Below, piece by piece: positions 25,494-34,829 of a stretch of 64,000 bases of DNA. The position numbers and the translations under genes are program-made. The notes under the pieces were generated by a model. The model did no database searches. It was not told where the DNA came from and worked only from the letters and a program-made list of their open reading frames with translations. Each line of letters begins with the position of its first letter. Position 1 is the first letter of the stretch. The DNA comes from Cupriavidus respiraculi (GTDB lineage: Bacteria > Pseudomonadota > Gammaproteobacteria > Burkholderiales > Burkholderiaceae): assembly GCF_914271545.1 (NCBI RefSeq), contig NZ_CAJZAH010000010.1, forward strand, positions 62,001 to 126,000. Reading direction: 5' to 3'.

Positions 25494-28400
25494 ATGTTTG
25501 GCGCATGGATAGGCAAGGCTCGCGTTGAGCCAAGCACCGCAGCACGATCGACTTCTCCCCGCATGACACCGGAGGGTGTGCGATACGCGGCGCCTGGCGG
25601 GCTTGCCGCCGACTGGCTGGCCGATCCTTACGCCGCTCCTGACACCGCCTATCTGGCCTCTACCCTCGCGCAACTGCAGCTCGAAGGTCTTGGCGAATGC
25701 CAGCTTGGCGAGTATCTGTTGCCCTGGTCGGCGTTGTATGAACTGCTGCGCCGCCCGGAGCTGCAGGAACTGCAGCAAGGGCTGAACATTCCCCCCCAGT
25801 CGACCGCGCGGCCCAGGCTAACGAGCAAGGGAGCGATTGGGGACGAAGATTTTGCAATCTTGCTTGCGGAATGGGTTGATCCCTACGGACGACCACTGCA
25901 ACCGACGCCCAAGCTGGTGGGTCGAGCCTTACTGGCAGACGGCTCGGCGACCCTCGTCTCCGACGATGTACATCGATTGCTTTCCGAGCTAGAGCACTTT
26001 CATGGCACTCCTGCTGTCGACCGGACAAAAGAGTGGAAGGAGCGGTCCTATGCCCGGATGCGGAGTTTGGCGACGTCGATTGGATGCCCCGTTTCAGACT
26101 ATGTGGCTCGCACTATCCTCCTGACGCCCGAACGCCTCAATCTTGGATTGCAGCAGCGCGGTGAAGGGGATACGCGGGTGGTGGAAGCCATCCCAAGCTT
26201 CGTCGACGCGCCCGACCAGTGGCTCCCTCTGTTCGACCGACTGCCGTTGCAGGACAGCTACGATGTGCCCGATGGTCCGTCGCTCGTCCGGGTAGTGTTA
26301 TCGCCCGCGGTGAAGACCGTGCTTGCGGAGATCAAGCGGATGCCCGGTCGCCTGGTGGTGGGGCCGCGGGCAGAGGCGTTCGTACGGAATCCATTCGCCC
26401 TGCTCGGCGAGAGTGCGCATGAGGTGATTGATGCCGAGGAGTTCCAGGGAAAAGCTGCAGCAGCGGGGGTCCGCTTTCATCGCTTCACTCCAAAGGCTGA
26501 CCAGTCCGAGGCCGGCCAGATTCTAGGGGTCGCTCTGCTGATAGAGGCAATGTCTGATGCCGCCACAGATGACGCCGACGTAGCGACCAGCTGGTTCGAT
26601 TCGCCTGCGGACCTGGAGCGCTTCACCGGCAAACTCGGACGTTGCCTGGCGGACGGCTCGCAGAGCGTCGCCTGGCAGGGTCGGGACCTCGAAATACTGG
26701 GCGAAACAGCGACGGACCTTCAGACACTCGAAAGCTGGCTCCACGCCTGGAGACAGCCGGCGCTATGGACGGCGGCCGAGGTACTGGATCTGAGCAATTA
26801 CTCGGAGCGCATTGAAGGCATCGGCATAGAAAAGCCCTTCGTCGTCCCAGTGATCGCCAGACAGGACGAAGGCAAAGGTTGGTTCGAGGACAACGTAGCG
26901 GTCGGCGTCAAAATCCAAAGCAGTGAGGATGAGTCTTCGGTTACCGCGGCGATTCCTTTCGGCGATATACCTTCGCTGCAGCAAGCTGTCCAGCGGGCGG
27001 AGCAGGCGGGTCAGACGCATGTGTCCTTGCCTGGCGTGCCGGCGGTTGTGCCGCTCGCCGATGCGCGCAGCGCGGTGGATGCGCTGGTCCGGGCACGCGC
27101 CGCACTGGCGGGCGGTGGCTTTACGCCTCCACCGCCCCGAATTTCCGAGGAGCGAAAGCGGCTGGTCATCAAGCGGAACCTTGAGGACGTCGACTATAGC
27201 GAGGTGCGAACCGATTCGCTGCAAATGCCGCAGGACAGGCAGCCTCGACTGCCGCAGGGATTGAAGCCGGAGATCGTTCTCAAGGCGCACCAGCACACCG
27301 GCGTGGCATGGCTGCAGCATCTGTGGGACGCCTCACCGGATAACTGCAGGGGTACTGTGCTGGCCGACGACATGGGTCTGGGGAAGACGCTCCAGCTGCT
27401 CACTTTCATGGCATCGTGCTTTGAGCGGGACCCGTCGCTTCCACCTGCCCTCGTCGTCGCACCGGTGGCCCTGCTGGAGAACTGGCGCAACGAACTGAGC
27501 CGCTTTTTTGAGCCGGGTACGTTGCCCCTTCTCATGCTGTATGGCGACGCCCTGCGGTCTTTGCGCGTTGGCAAGCATGAACTGGATGCGGAACTGCGCG
27601 GTCAGGGTGTCACGCGCCTTCTCAAGAAGAACTGGGTCGGCGATGCAAAGCTCGTGCTCACAACCTACGAGACGATGCGCGACCTCGAGTTTGCAATGGC
27701 AAGCCAGCCGTGGTCCATCATGGTCTGCGACGAGGCTCAAAAGATCAAGAATCCAGCGGCCATGGTCACGCGTTCCGCGAAGAAGCAAAAGGTCCGGTTT
27801 CGCATCGCCTGCACCGGCACGCCGGTCGAGAATACCCTGGCAGATCTCTGGTGCCTGTTCGACTTCGTTCAGCCGGGAATGCTCGGAGCACTGAACCACT
27901 TCTCGCGCACGTATCGGCAGCCGATCGAGGTGAAGACAAACGAGCAGCAGCAGAAAGTGGAGGAGTTGCGGGCGTTGATACGGCCGCAAATCCTTCATCG
28001 CCGGAAGACGGACGTTGCGAAGGATTTGCCGCCGCTGCTGGAAGACGCCGACTGCAAACAGTTGCCGATGTCGGCGTACCAGCAGCGGTTGTACGAAGGG
28101 GCTTTGGCGTCGTTGCGCGAGCAGCGTGCCACCAATCCTTCCGCGCAGCTTCAGGCTTTGCACGCCATTCGGAAGATCTGCTCAGATCCTCACGGTCATG
28201 CCGAACAGGACAGCGCTTCCATTCCGATAGAGAGGCTCGTCAATGAGTCACCTAAACTTGGCTGGCTTGTTCGGCATCTTCGGCGTCTGGCCGCCGATAC
28301 CGATGGGAATCACAAGGTCATTGTCTTCTGCGAATTCCGGCAGCTGCAACTACAGCTGCAGAGGGTCATCGCTGCCTTCTTTGGCTTTGCCCCGAGCATC

Positions 28401-28784
28401 GTGAACGGTGATACTTCCGCGGATCCGAGGGTGGGGGAGAACCGGCAACAACTCATCGATGCTTTCCAGGCCAAGGAAGGCTTTGGGGTCATCATTCTTT
28501 CGCCTCTGGCAGTGGGATTCGGCGTCAACATCCAGGCGGCAAACCATGTTGTTCACTTCACAAGGACCTGGAATCCCGCCAAGGAAGACCAGGCCACCGC
28601 CCGCGCGTATCGGATCGGGCAGCAGCGCACGGTAACGGTCCACTACCCCGGTGTGGTCAGCGATCGGTTCCCGAGCTTCGACGTCAAGTTGGACGCATTG
28701 CTGGGCAGCAAGCGCGCCTTGGCGCATGACATGCTGAATGGATGCAGCGATCTGAAGGCGTCCGACTTCGCCGATTTTGGATAA
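25494..28784 (+). CDS. zorD: ZorD, SNF2-type helicase/nuclease effector of type I Zorya
   Basis: 1096 residues. The N-terminal 600 residues are a ZorD-specific region. The SNF2 ATPase follows: TVLADDMGLGKTLQLL (Walker A, about 622-637), VLTTYETMRD, MVCDEAQKIKNPAA (Walker B, DEAQ box, about 745), ACTGTPVENTLADLW, then the C-terminal lobe with VIVFCEFRQLQLQ, IVNGDTSADPR, IILSPLAVGFGVNIQAAN and ATARAYRIGQQRTVTVHYPG (arginine fingers). ZorD is the DNA-acting effector that is thought to degrade invading DNA after ZorAB activation. The gene starts 13 bp after zorC. The stop is followed by a convergent gene, so the operon ends here. Confidence 0.93.
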   Translation: MFGAWIGKARVEPSTAARSTSPRMTPEGVRYAAPGGLAADWLADPYAAPDTAYLASTLAQLQLEGLGECQLGEYLLPWSALYELLRRPELQELQQGLNIPPQSTARPRLTSKGAIGDEDFAILLAEWVDPYGRPLQPTPKLVGRALLADGSATLVSDDVHRLLSELEHFHGTPAVDRTKEWKERSYARMRSLATSIGCPVSDYVARTILLTPERLNLGLQQRGEGDTRVVEAIPSFVDAPDQWLPLFDRLPLQDSYDVPDGPSLVRVVLSPAVKTVLAEIKRMPGRLVVGPRAEAFVRNPFALLGESAHEVIDAEEFQGKAAAAGVRFHRFTPKADQSEAGQILGVALLIEAMSDAATDDADVATSWFDSPADLERFTGKLGRCLADGSQSVAWQGRDLEILGETATDLQTLESWLHAWRQPALWTAAEVLDLSNYSERIEGIGIEKPFVVPVIARQDEGKGWFEDNVAVGVKIQSSEDESSVTAAIPFGDIPSLQQAVQRAEQAGQTHVSLPGVPAVVPLADARSAVDALVRARAALAGGGFTPPPPRISEERKRLVIKRNLEDVDYSEVRTDSLQMPQDRQPRLPQGLKPEIVLKAHQHTGVAWLQHLWDASPDNCRGTVLADDMGLGKTLQLLTFMASCFERDPSLPPALVVAPVALLENWRNELSRFFEPGTLPLLMLYGDALRSLRVGKHELDAELRGQGVTRLLKKNWVGDAKLVLTTYETMRDLEFAMASQPWSIMVCDEAQKIKNPAAMVTRSAKKQKVRFRIACTGTPVENTLADLWCLFDFVQPGMLGALNHFSRTYRQPIEVKTNEQQQKVEELRALIRPQILHRRKTDVAKDLPPLLEDADCKQLPMSAYQQRLYEGALASLREQRATNPSAQLQALHAIRKICSDPHGHAEQDSASIPIERLVNESPKLGWLVRHLRRLAADTDGNHKVIVFCEFRQLQLQLQRVIAAFFGFAPSIVNGDTSADPRVGENRQQLIDAFQAKEGFGVIILSPLAVGFGVNIQAANHVVHFTRTWNPAKEDQATARAYRIGQQRTVTVHYPGVVSDRFPSFDVKLDALLGSKRALAHDMLNGCSDLKASDFADFG

Positions 28785-28891
28785 GGCCAGCGAGGCGAGG
28801 GCAGCGACATGCTTGAACGTTGCCGGTGCGCCTTCCGAGCGCGCGCTGTGCGGGCGCGCGGCAGCGCCACGTCGGTAGCCGTCCAGGCTTG

Positions 28892-30523
28892 CTAAAGCCG
28901 CTCGAGCAGGATCTGCGCTGCCCGCTCGGATAGCACCAGGACGAGCTTCATCGTCGCCCGTGTCGCCCCGACAAAGAGGCGTCGGATCTCGTTGTCGCTC
29001 AGCTCCGCGAAGTCGATTTCGGCGAAGACGATGGCGGGAGCGGATTGCCCTTTGAACCGGAAGACCGATTCGGCTAGCACGTCACCCTCCGAGTAGACGG
29101 GGTGCCCCGCAGCGTCGTACTTGCCTGTGAAGGACCGCAGGTGGTTCGGGCCAATGCGATCGTAGTGCAGCAGCGCCGAACTCTCCCGGCCGCGGTAGCT
29201 CAGCAGCGCGACATCATGCGTCTTGAAGCCTGCGGCGTAGCATTGACGAAGAGCGTCTTTGACGCCGTGTAGCAGGCCCGCATGGTCGCCATACACGACA
29301 AACTCGACCTCTTCCGTCGAGATCGGTGCGCTGGCCTCGATAACGTTGTCACCCGACAGCAGCGGCTGGAGCATTCGCACAACGGGCCGCGGGCTGCGGT
29401 AGTTGTTGTTCGCGCGAAGTCGTACCCATCCCGGCAGGACGGCAGGGGAGTGCCCATACAGGTTCTGCATCGGGTCTTCGAGCCACAGCATGCGGGCTGA
29501 CGGTCTGGCATGGCGTAACGCCTGTTCGTACCAATCCGGTGAGAAATCCTGCCCTTCATCGATGATCAAGGTGTCAAAGAGAAATGCGTCTGACACCGGG
29601 ACCCGGGCCGCGTCTGCGACTAGTCTGGCGAACGCATCCGGCTGTGAAAAGTCAGAAGCCTGCCCGGCATCCCGAAGCAGCAGATCGCACAGCGTATGGA
29701 AGGTACATACGAGGCCTCCCGCGGGCGCAATTCGCGCGAAATGATCCGCCAGCGGCCGGTTGAAGCAGAGATAGAGGGGACGCTTGCCGTTCCGGATGGC
29801 ATCGCGGTATTCGGCCAACGCCAACTGCGTCTTTCCGGAACCTGCGGTGCCGGTGACACGCAGGCGGAACGGTTCCATCTCGATCCGGCGAGCCCAGTGC
29901 GCAAGTCCTTCCGAGACGCGCGTGACCATTGCCCGCGCCTGACCGATCAATGCGCTTACGTCCGTCTCGAGCTCGATGGTGTCGCGCAGGAACTGATGCA
30001 CCCGGGCGGTATGGGCGTGCGCCTCGCCGACCGGCAAGATCTCCTGGATCGTCTCGCAAAGACCGCCGCGTCGCTGCGCATCGATGATGCGCTCCGGCGT
30101 AAGGCCCGCGGTCGTCGGATGCTTGACCGTGTGGTCAGGGCAGTAGAGCAGGTGCTCGATGATCACGGGCTGATTGCTAAGCGCCCGCATCAGTTTGCCG
30201 CGCAGCCCATCCACGGTACGTCCCATCTGCGCAGCAACGAGCTTTGAGCGTCCGGCGTAGTTCTTGGCGAGCCCCTCCGCCGTCTCGTCAAGGAAGCCGC
30301 TCTTCTGCTCGATGACGAGCAGATGACCAGCAGCGTTGACGATCACAAAATCGATCTCGCCGTAGATCGCGTGCTTGCGCGAAACATTGGTCCAGTGGAC
30401 GGAGTGATAGACCGTGTAGTCGTCAGGAAGCCCGGCGTGTAGCGTCCTGAGTGTCTCCAGTTCCCGCTGCAGCGGGCCGACCGCCTCCATGGTTTCCCAA
30501 CCATCTGGAATGACACACGCCAC
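28892..30523 (-). CDS. NERD-domain nuclease fused to a UvrD-like helicase
   Basis: 543 residues if started at the GTG at 30523, which follows GGAGAG. An ATG at 30607 would add 28 odd residues. Residues about 15-140 form a NERD (nuclease-related) domain with the PD-(D/E)XK-like triad GEIDFVIV (Asp58) and LLVIEQKSG (Glu72, Lys74). SF1 helicase motifs follow: RVTGTAGSGKTQLALAEY (Walker A), FDTLIIDEGQDFSPDW (Walker B), MLWLEDPMQNLYG, LRANNNYRSPRPVVRM, and the C-terminal VFAEIDFAELSD and RLFVGATRATMKLVLV (motif VI). It would cut or process DNA while translocating. It is convergent with zorD, 107 bp away, and is therefore a separate unit within the island. Confidence 0.85.
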   Translation of the reverse strand: MACVIPDGWETMEAVGPLQRELETLRTLHAGLPDDYTVYHSVHWTNVSRKHAIYGEIDFVIVNAAGHLLVIEQKSGFLDETAEGLAKNYAGRSKLVAAQMGRTVDGLRGKLMRALSNQPVIIEHLLYCPDHTVKHPTTAGLTPERIIDAQRRGGLCETIQEILPVGEAHAHTARVHQFLRDTIELETDVSALIGQARAMVTRVSEGLAHWARRIEMEPFRLRVTGTAGSGKTQLALAEYRDAIRNGKRPLYLCFNRPLADHFARIAPAGGLVCTFHTLCDLLLRDAGQASDFSQPDAFARLVADAARVPVSDAFLFDTLIIDEGQDFSPDWYEQALRHARPSARMLWLEDPMQNLYGHSPAVLPGWVRLRANNNYRSPRPVVRMLQPLLSGDNVIEASAPISTEEVEFVVYGDHAGLLHGVKDALRQCYAAGFKTHDVALLSYRGRESSALLHYDRIGPNHLRSFTGKYDAAGHPVYSEGDVLAESVFRFKGQSAPAIVFAEIDFAELSDNEIRRLFVGATRATMKLVLVLSERAAQILLERL

Positions 30524-30727
30524 CTTTCTCTCCAATGTTCTAAAGCGCCAGCAAAAACCCTGAAAGACTTGGCAGCCGCGACCGCTTTGTCTAGTAACTA
30601 CGTGCAACGAGCCGCACGCCAGGCATGTTCCACCTCGTACGCGGCCCGCGATCAGATGTCGTCAACAGCAAGCAAGGGACAGAACGTTGGCGCAGCGAAG
30701 GGATGCTTGGTGCTGTCTGTGGTGCCT

Positions 30728-32080
30728 TCAGGAGGCCAAGCGCGGACCAGTGGCCTTGCGGTTCATGAAGGCGCCCAGTTCGACCTTCAACGCCTTCCTG
30801 GCAAAGATGGTTTCCTCGTCCGGCGCAGCCTTGACCTTGGCCCGCTTGACGGCCAGCTTGAACGTGACTTCACGGTAGAGGGCATCGCGCACGCGCGTGC
30901 GTGCCTCCGGATCCAGTGCGAGATACGCTTCGATCCCGGCTTCGGTATTTTTCTCGATCGTTTCGTCCAGCCTTTGCACTGCCTCGACGTGTACGGGAGG
31001 CAGCTGTGGCGTCTCTACCTGCGCTGTTGTGCCGGCCGCGGCTTCACGCTCGAGCTCGCTCAACATCCAGCCTTCCTTGATGGCTCGCATCAGGTACGCG
31101 GCGGGAGACTTGATTTCGCTACCCTTGGTCTTGACCCGGTGCTTGACGAGTTCGATGGCGTTGCGTACCCGCACATCGGTGTACACGTCACGGTTCGCCA
31201 TGATCTCGCCGATTTGCCGGGTACTGAGGCCGAACACCCGAACGAGAGTGTCGTAGAGGTCCTTGAGTTCGTGCGGCCGCGCCAGGTCAAGCACCAGTTT
31301 GCCGTTCGCGTTGGGTCGCAGCCTGAAACGGATTGCCGCCACACGCCGGGTGCCAGGAGCGTTCTTGGTCTCGAACTCGGCGTCCAGGTCAGTCAGATCG
31401 TTGATTTGCTTCAGGCTCTTGTCGAGCACAAGACGCTTGAACTGCTTGTACTCGGTGAGGGACTTCACCGCGTCAGCATTGACCCAGCGACGGACTTCTT
31501 CGAGGGGAATCCAGTCCGTCGTTCCCATGAAGCGCATGGAACTGAGCCGCTCGTACAGGATGTACGCATAGTTCGTCAGCGCTGCAGACATGCGCAGCGA
31601 AAGATAGGTGTACCGCTGGGGATCTTTGAGCTGGCGCCGGATGAGGTCATCGACCTTGAAGACCACACGGCCACTGGCGATCGCGACGGAGCCCAGCAGG
31701 GGCACGGAGGCCCATTGCGGCCCACTATGGGCGTTACCTTCGACTGTGACCTGGACGGAGGCACTCTGGCATTCGCGTAGCGCTTTCTTCAGGTGAGCCA
31801 GGTTGTTGGAGGTCTCGTACTTGGCGAGCCACTTGAAGTAGCCCAGCTCAATGTCGAAATGGTCCTGGTGCGGTTTCTGCGAAACCTCGAGCCACAGCGC
31901 GTTGATGGCACGCCTGGCCAGCAACGACAGCGACGTGACGTCGATCAGGACGTTGGTCTTGCGGTATCCGATCTCGCGCGTGGACTCCGTAATCGCGGTA
32001 TTGGGTCCCAATTCCTCGCGCACGGCGGTAAAGATATCGAAGCCGAGCTGCTCGGGGATATTCTTTACGATGTTGGACAT
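30728..32080 (-). CDS. rep: Plasmid replication initiator protein (RepB/Rep_3-like)
   Basis: 450 residues from the ATG at 32080 (MSNIVKNIPEQLGF); a GTG at 32131 would add 17 residues. The central part has the two winged-helix look of iteron-binding initiators: IGYRKTNVLIDVTSLSLLAR, then YLSLRMSAALTNYAYILYER and SLTEYKQFKRLVLDKSLKQI, with VAAIRFRLRPNANGKLV. The C-terminal third is helical and charged, ending with KALKVELGAFMNRKATG. The gene reads away from a long iteron field (32208-33361), and an inverted repeat of the iteron core lies over its likely promoter. Monomers would open the origin and dimers repress rep. This is the plasmid's own replicon. Confidence 0.85.
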   Translation of the reverse strand: MSNIVKNIPEQLGFDIFTAVREELGPNTAITESTREIGYRKTNVLIDVTSLSLLARRAINALWLEVSQKPHQDHFDIELGYFKWLAKYETSNNLAHLKKALRECQSASVQVTVEGNAHSGPQWASVPLLGSVAIASGRVVFKVDDLIRRQLKDPQRYTYLSLRMSAALTNYAYILYERLSSMRFMGTTDWIPLEEVRRWVNADAVKSLTEYKQFKRLVLDKSLKQINDLTDLDAEFETKNAPGTRRVAAIRFRLRPNANGKLVLDLARPHELKDLYDTLVRVFGLSTRQIGEIMANRDVYTDVRVRNAIELVKHRVKTKGSEIKSPAAYLMRAIKEGWMLSELEREAAAGTTAQVETPQLPPVHVEAVQRLDETIEKNTEAGIEAYLALDPEARTRVRDALYREVTFKLAVKRAKVKAAPDEETIFARKALKVELGAFMNRKATGPRLAS

Positions 32081-32120
32081 GGCGCGCGGGCGGGTGCATC
32101 GGACCAAAAATGGAATGCCG

Positions 32121-32151
32121 CTAATATCCACGCTAAGGTGTAAGGCGTCAA
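32121..32151 (-). promoter_or_regulatory. Likely rep promoter
   Basis: Read on the minus strand, TTGACG (32151-32146) and GATATT (32128-32123) are separated by 17 bases and point at rep, about 45 bases before its ATG. The spacer holds an iteron core half (TTACACCTT, 32143-32135), so Rep binding would block RNA polymerase. Confidence 0.5.
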
Positions 32152-32168
32152 GTTAACCATTACACCTT
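32135..32168. promoter_or_regulatory. Rep autoregulatory operator (inverted iteron core)
   Basis: AAGGTGTAA (32135-32143) and TTACACCTT (32160-32168) form a perfect 9-bp inverted repeat identical to the conserved half of the origin iterons. In iteron plasmids, Rep dimers bind inverted iteron halves at the rep promoter, so this is the expected operator. Confidence 0.75.
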
Positions 32169-32400
32169 CGCCGGGATCTGCGGCAGGTCCGCAACGGGTG
32201 ATAGCGCAAGGTGTAATCGGTTGGTGCCGCAGAAGGACAAAGGCGGTGCCGCACCTTGCAGACCAAAAAATGCCACCCTGGCACCAATGGATTGCACCTT
32301 CTCAAGGCGGGATACCAGTGAAGCCTAGCCTGGCAACGGCCCAGGCCCAAAGGGCACCCGGGCCAATGTATTGCACCTAAGGCCAAAAAACGCCACCAAG

Positions 32401-32508
32401 TGACCAATGAATATCACCTTGCCGCACCAATGCATTACACCTTGCGGCACCAATCGAATGCACTTTCCGACCAACCACTTGCACCTTACGACCAATCGTT
32501 AACACTTT
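32401..32508. repeat. Tandem array of five iterons
   Basis: Five 20-bp units start at 32401, 32424, 32447, 32468 and 32489, spaced 23, 23, 21 and 21 bp. That is about two helical turns, so Rep molecules would line up on one face of the DNA. The array directly adjoins the AT-rich segment and is the probable core of the origin. Confidence 0.9.
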
Positions 32509-32514
32509 GCTTGT

Positions 32515-32585
32515 CGCAACCTCTTGATTTAGAAGCGAAAAAAGAGCCCTGTAAACGTTAGTTAGCTTTGTAAACAATAAGCCGC
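32515..32585. other. AT-rich segment, probable DNA unwinding element
   Basis: The stretch next to the tandem iterons is the most AT-rich of the origin and carries two GTAAAC direct repeats about 20 bp apart. Position and composition fit an unwinding element. Confidence 0.55.
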
Positions 32586-33619
32586 TAGCTTCTGCGGAAG
32601 AAAAGCAACATCAACACCGGTGGCGGGAACGAGCCTTGACGGCCATCCGGGGCAGCAACAGACCCCCATCGGCCACCAATCGAGTACACCGTAGCCCTTT
32701 CCCTTTCCTTAAGTGCATTGATTTGGTGGACAGCAGGGCGTTGCGGATATGCATATCACGACACATTGGCGGTGCCGCAAGGTGTAATTGGTTGGTGCAT
32801 GCGCGGGGCAAACGATGTGCCGAGTGGGATGGCCAGCGTATTCCCTGCCGCAAACAGCCTAAGGTGCAACGGATTGGTGCGGAATCAGTTGAGATTTTTC
32901 TTTGAGAGAATCGGCTAAGTGGTTGTTCCACAGCGGTTTTTCGTCAAATCCGCACATGCGGATCGTGGAAATGCGGAACCCGCGGACGCTGTACTTCCGC
33001 AGTTCGTCCCAATCCATTGCACCTTTGCCAGCCAACGCCCCGGTCGGGGCAACACCATGGCAACACAGTCGCGATAGAAAATGGCTTCAGCGAAAGTGGC
33101 CGCTCACCTCTACGAATCCGATGACGCAGGGCAGCACGCGGCAGTGCTGAACCAATGCTTTGCACCTTGGCATCAGCACCGTGGCCAAGCGTCGCTGGGC
33201 GCCGCAACTAGGCGCCAGCTTTCGGGCATGCAGGCCGACGGCGCGGTGTGTTGCGGGCGCTGGCTGCGGCAGGCGTGAATGCACACACGGATGCCACCAG
33301 CGCACTTCGTCTGGGAGCCCATCGCCGCAGGCCGCATACCCGCACCAATACGTATCACCTTGCGGAAACGAGTCCCCGTCGACTCCACAGTGGAGGCCAG
33401 CACCGGCCCGGCAGCGGCCGGCCCTGGTCGGGCCTGCGGGTGGTGGCGCGCAACGAAAGCACGGAGCGTGAAAATCACAGGGTCAAAGCGCACCGTTGTG
33501 GCCCGCGGGGCCGATGTTCCTTCGTATGCATGCGCTGGTAAGATGTTGCGCTCCAGCCGCGACGTGTTGAGGCATCTGCTTGTCTTTGCGGATGCGCCTT
33601 GCGCCCAACTTCGTACCCC

Positions 33620-34687
33620 ATGACGCTTTCGCTTCCCGGCACCCCTCCCTCCGACGAATCAGCCCTTGTTGCGGAGTTGCAGCAGCTGATCGACCGGGCC
33701 AGGCAACGCACAGCGGCTGCCGTCAATGCCGAGATCTCGATGCTGTACTGGCGGGTGGGCGACCGGATCCATCGCGAAATACTGGGAAGCACCCGGGCAA
33801 ACTATGGCGACGAGGTTGTTGTGTCGCTGGCGCGGCAGCTGACGGCTAGCTATGGGCGAGGATGGGGTGCCCGCCACCTTCGCCTCTGTGTGCGCTTCGC
33901 CCAGTCTTTTCCAGACGTCACGATTGTGCACACGCTGTGTACCAAATTGAGTTGGTCTCACCTGAGACTGATTGCGGCCGTTGACGACGCGGTGAAGCGC
34001 GAGTTCTACATTGAGCTGAGCCAACTGGAGGGGTGGAGCGTCCGGCAGCTCCAGGAGCGCATGCAATCGATGCTCTTCGAGCGCAGCGCGATCTCCAGGC
34101 AGCCTGAAGCAACCATCAGACAAGAGTTGCAGCGTTTGCGCCAGGACGCCGCGCCCGCACCTGCCTTGCTCCTGAAAGACCCCTATGTGCTGGACTTTCT
34201 CGGACTCAATGATCGCTATCTGGAGCGTGATCTGGAGGACGCCATCCTGCGCGAGATAGAACAGTTTCTTCTCGAGATGGGAGCCGGCTTTACTTTCGTC
34301 GCGCGCCAGAAACGGGTGCAGATCGATTCGGACGATTTTTATATCGACCTCCTGTTCTACAACCGCAAGCTGCGCCGTCTGGTCGCCGTCGAGCTGAAGA
34401 TCGGCGAGTTCCGTGCCGAGTACAAGGGCCAGATGGAGCTGTATCTCCGGTGGCTGGCCAAACATGAGCAGGAGGCCGGCGAGAATCCGCCTCTAGGCAT
34501 CATTCTCTGTACCGGCAAGAAGCGAGAGCAGATTGAGCTGTTGGAACTGGACAAGAGTGGTATTCACGTAGCAGAGTATCTGACTGTGCTTCCGCCGCGC
34601 GAAACGCTTCAGGCCAAGCTGCATGCCTCCATCGCGGCCGCACGGGAGCGTCTGCTGTCCGGAGGCGACGAGCCGCAAGGCTCTTGA
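33620..34687 (+). CDS. DUF1016/YhcG-family PD-(D/E)XK nuclease
   Basis: 355 residues from the ATG at 33620 (a TTG at 33599 is an alternative). The N-terminal half is the family's helical domain (AAVNAEISMLYWRVGDRIHR; VSLARQLTASYGRGWGARHL; LSWSHLRLIAAVDDAVKREF; EGWSVRQLQERMQSMLFERS). The C-terminal half is the nuclease: YVLDFLGLNDRYLERDLEDA, FTFVARQKRVQIDSDDFYID (Asp), LVAVELKIGEFRAEYKGQME (E-x-K), then LYLRWL and PPLGIILCTGKK. Family members are common on plasmids and in defence loci, and their targets are mostly unknown. It reads away from oriV and stands alone, so it may serve plasmid stability or exclusion. Confidence 0.85.
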   Translation: MTLSLPGTPPSDESALVAELQQLIDRARQRTAAAVNAEISMLYWRVGDRIHREILGSTRANYGDEVVVSLARQLTASYGRGWGARHLRLCVRFAQSFPDVTIVHTLCTKLSWSHLRLIAAVDDAVKREFYIELSQLEGWSVRQLQERMQSMLFERSAISRQPEATIRQELQRLRQDAAPAPALLLKDPYVLDFLGLNDRYLERDLEDAILREIEQFLLEMGAGFTFVARQKRVQIDSDDFYIDLLFYNRKLRRLVAVELKIGEFRAEYKGQMELYLRWLAKHEQEAGENPPLGIILCTGKKREQIELLELDKSGIHVAEYLTVLPPRETLQAKLHASIAAARERLLSGGDEPQGS

Positions 34688-34829
34688 GCCTAGGGCTATT
34701 GCGGCCATCTAAGTTAGATCGTGGCATCCAGATATCACCAATAGGCTGTGCCGGCGAATCGAAAGCAGGCAGCGACGCTGTGGCTCGACCCAATTCAATT
34801 TCATTCCTGACGATCGAAAAGTCTCGCCC

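Larger units (their letters stand above)
32208..33361. other. Replication origin (oriV) with at least 14 iterons
   Basis: The 20-bp consensus, read on the plus strand, is GCACCAATnnATTnCACCTT. Copies in this orientation start at 32281, 32360, 32401, 32424, 32447, 32468, 32489, 32673, 33006, 33149 and 33342. Copies in the reverse orientation (AAGGTGnAAnnnATTGGTGC-like) lie at 32208-32227, 32779-32798 and 32861-32880. The core CACCTT and ACCAAT halves are the best conserved; copies at 32447, 32468, 32489 and 32673 are degenerate. No gene with support lies inside. A 7/9 match to a DnaA box (TGTTCCACA) occurs at about 32927. Confidence 0.9.

Noticed and set aside
30569-31780. Rightward open frame (403 codons) opposite rep
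   Set aside because: The rep strand has initiator motifs and regulatory DNA. The opposite frame has none.
32281-32508. Possible CRISPR array
   Set aside because: Repeats are 20 bp with 1-4-bp gaps in the array and occur in both orientations across the origin. There are no unique spacers and no cas genes, so they are iterons.
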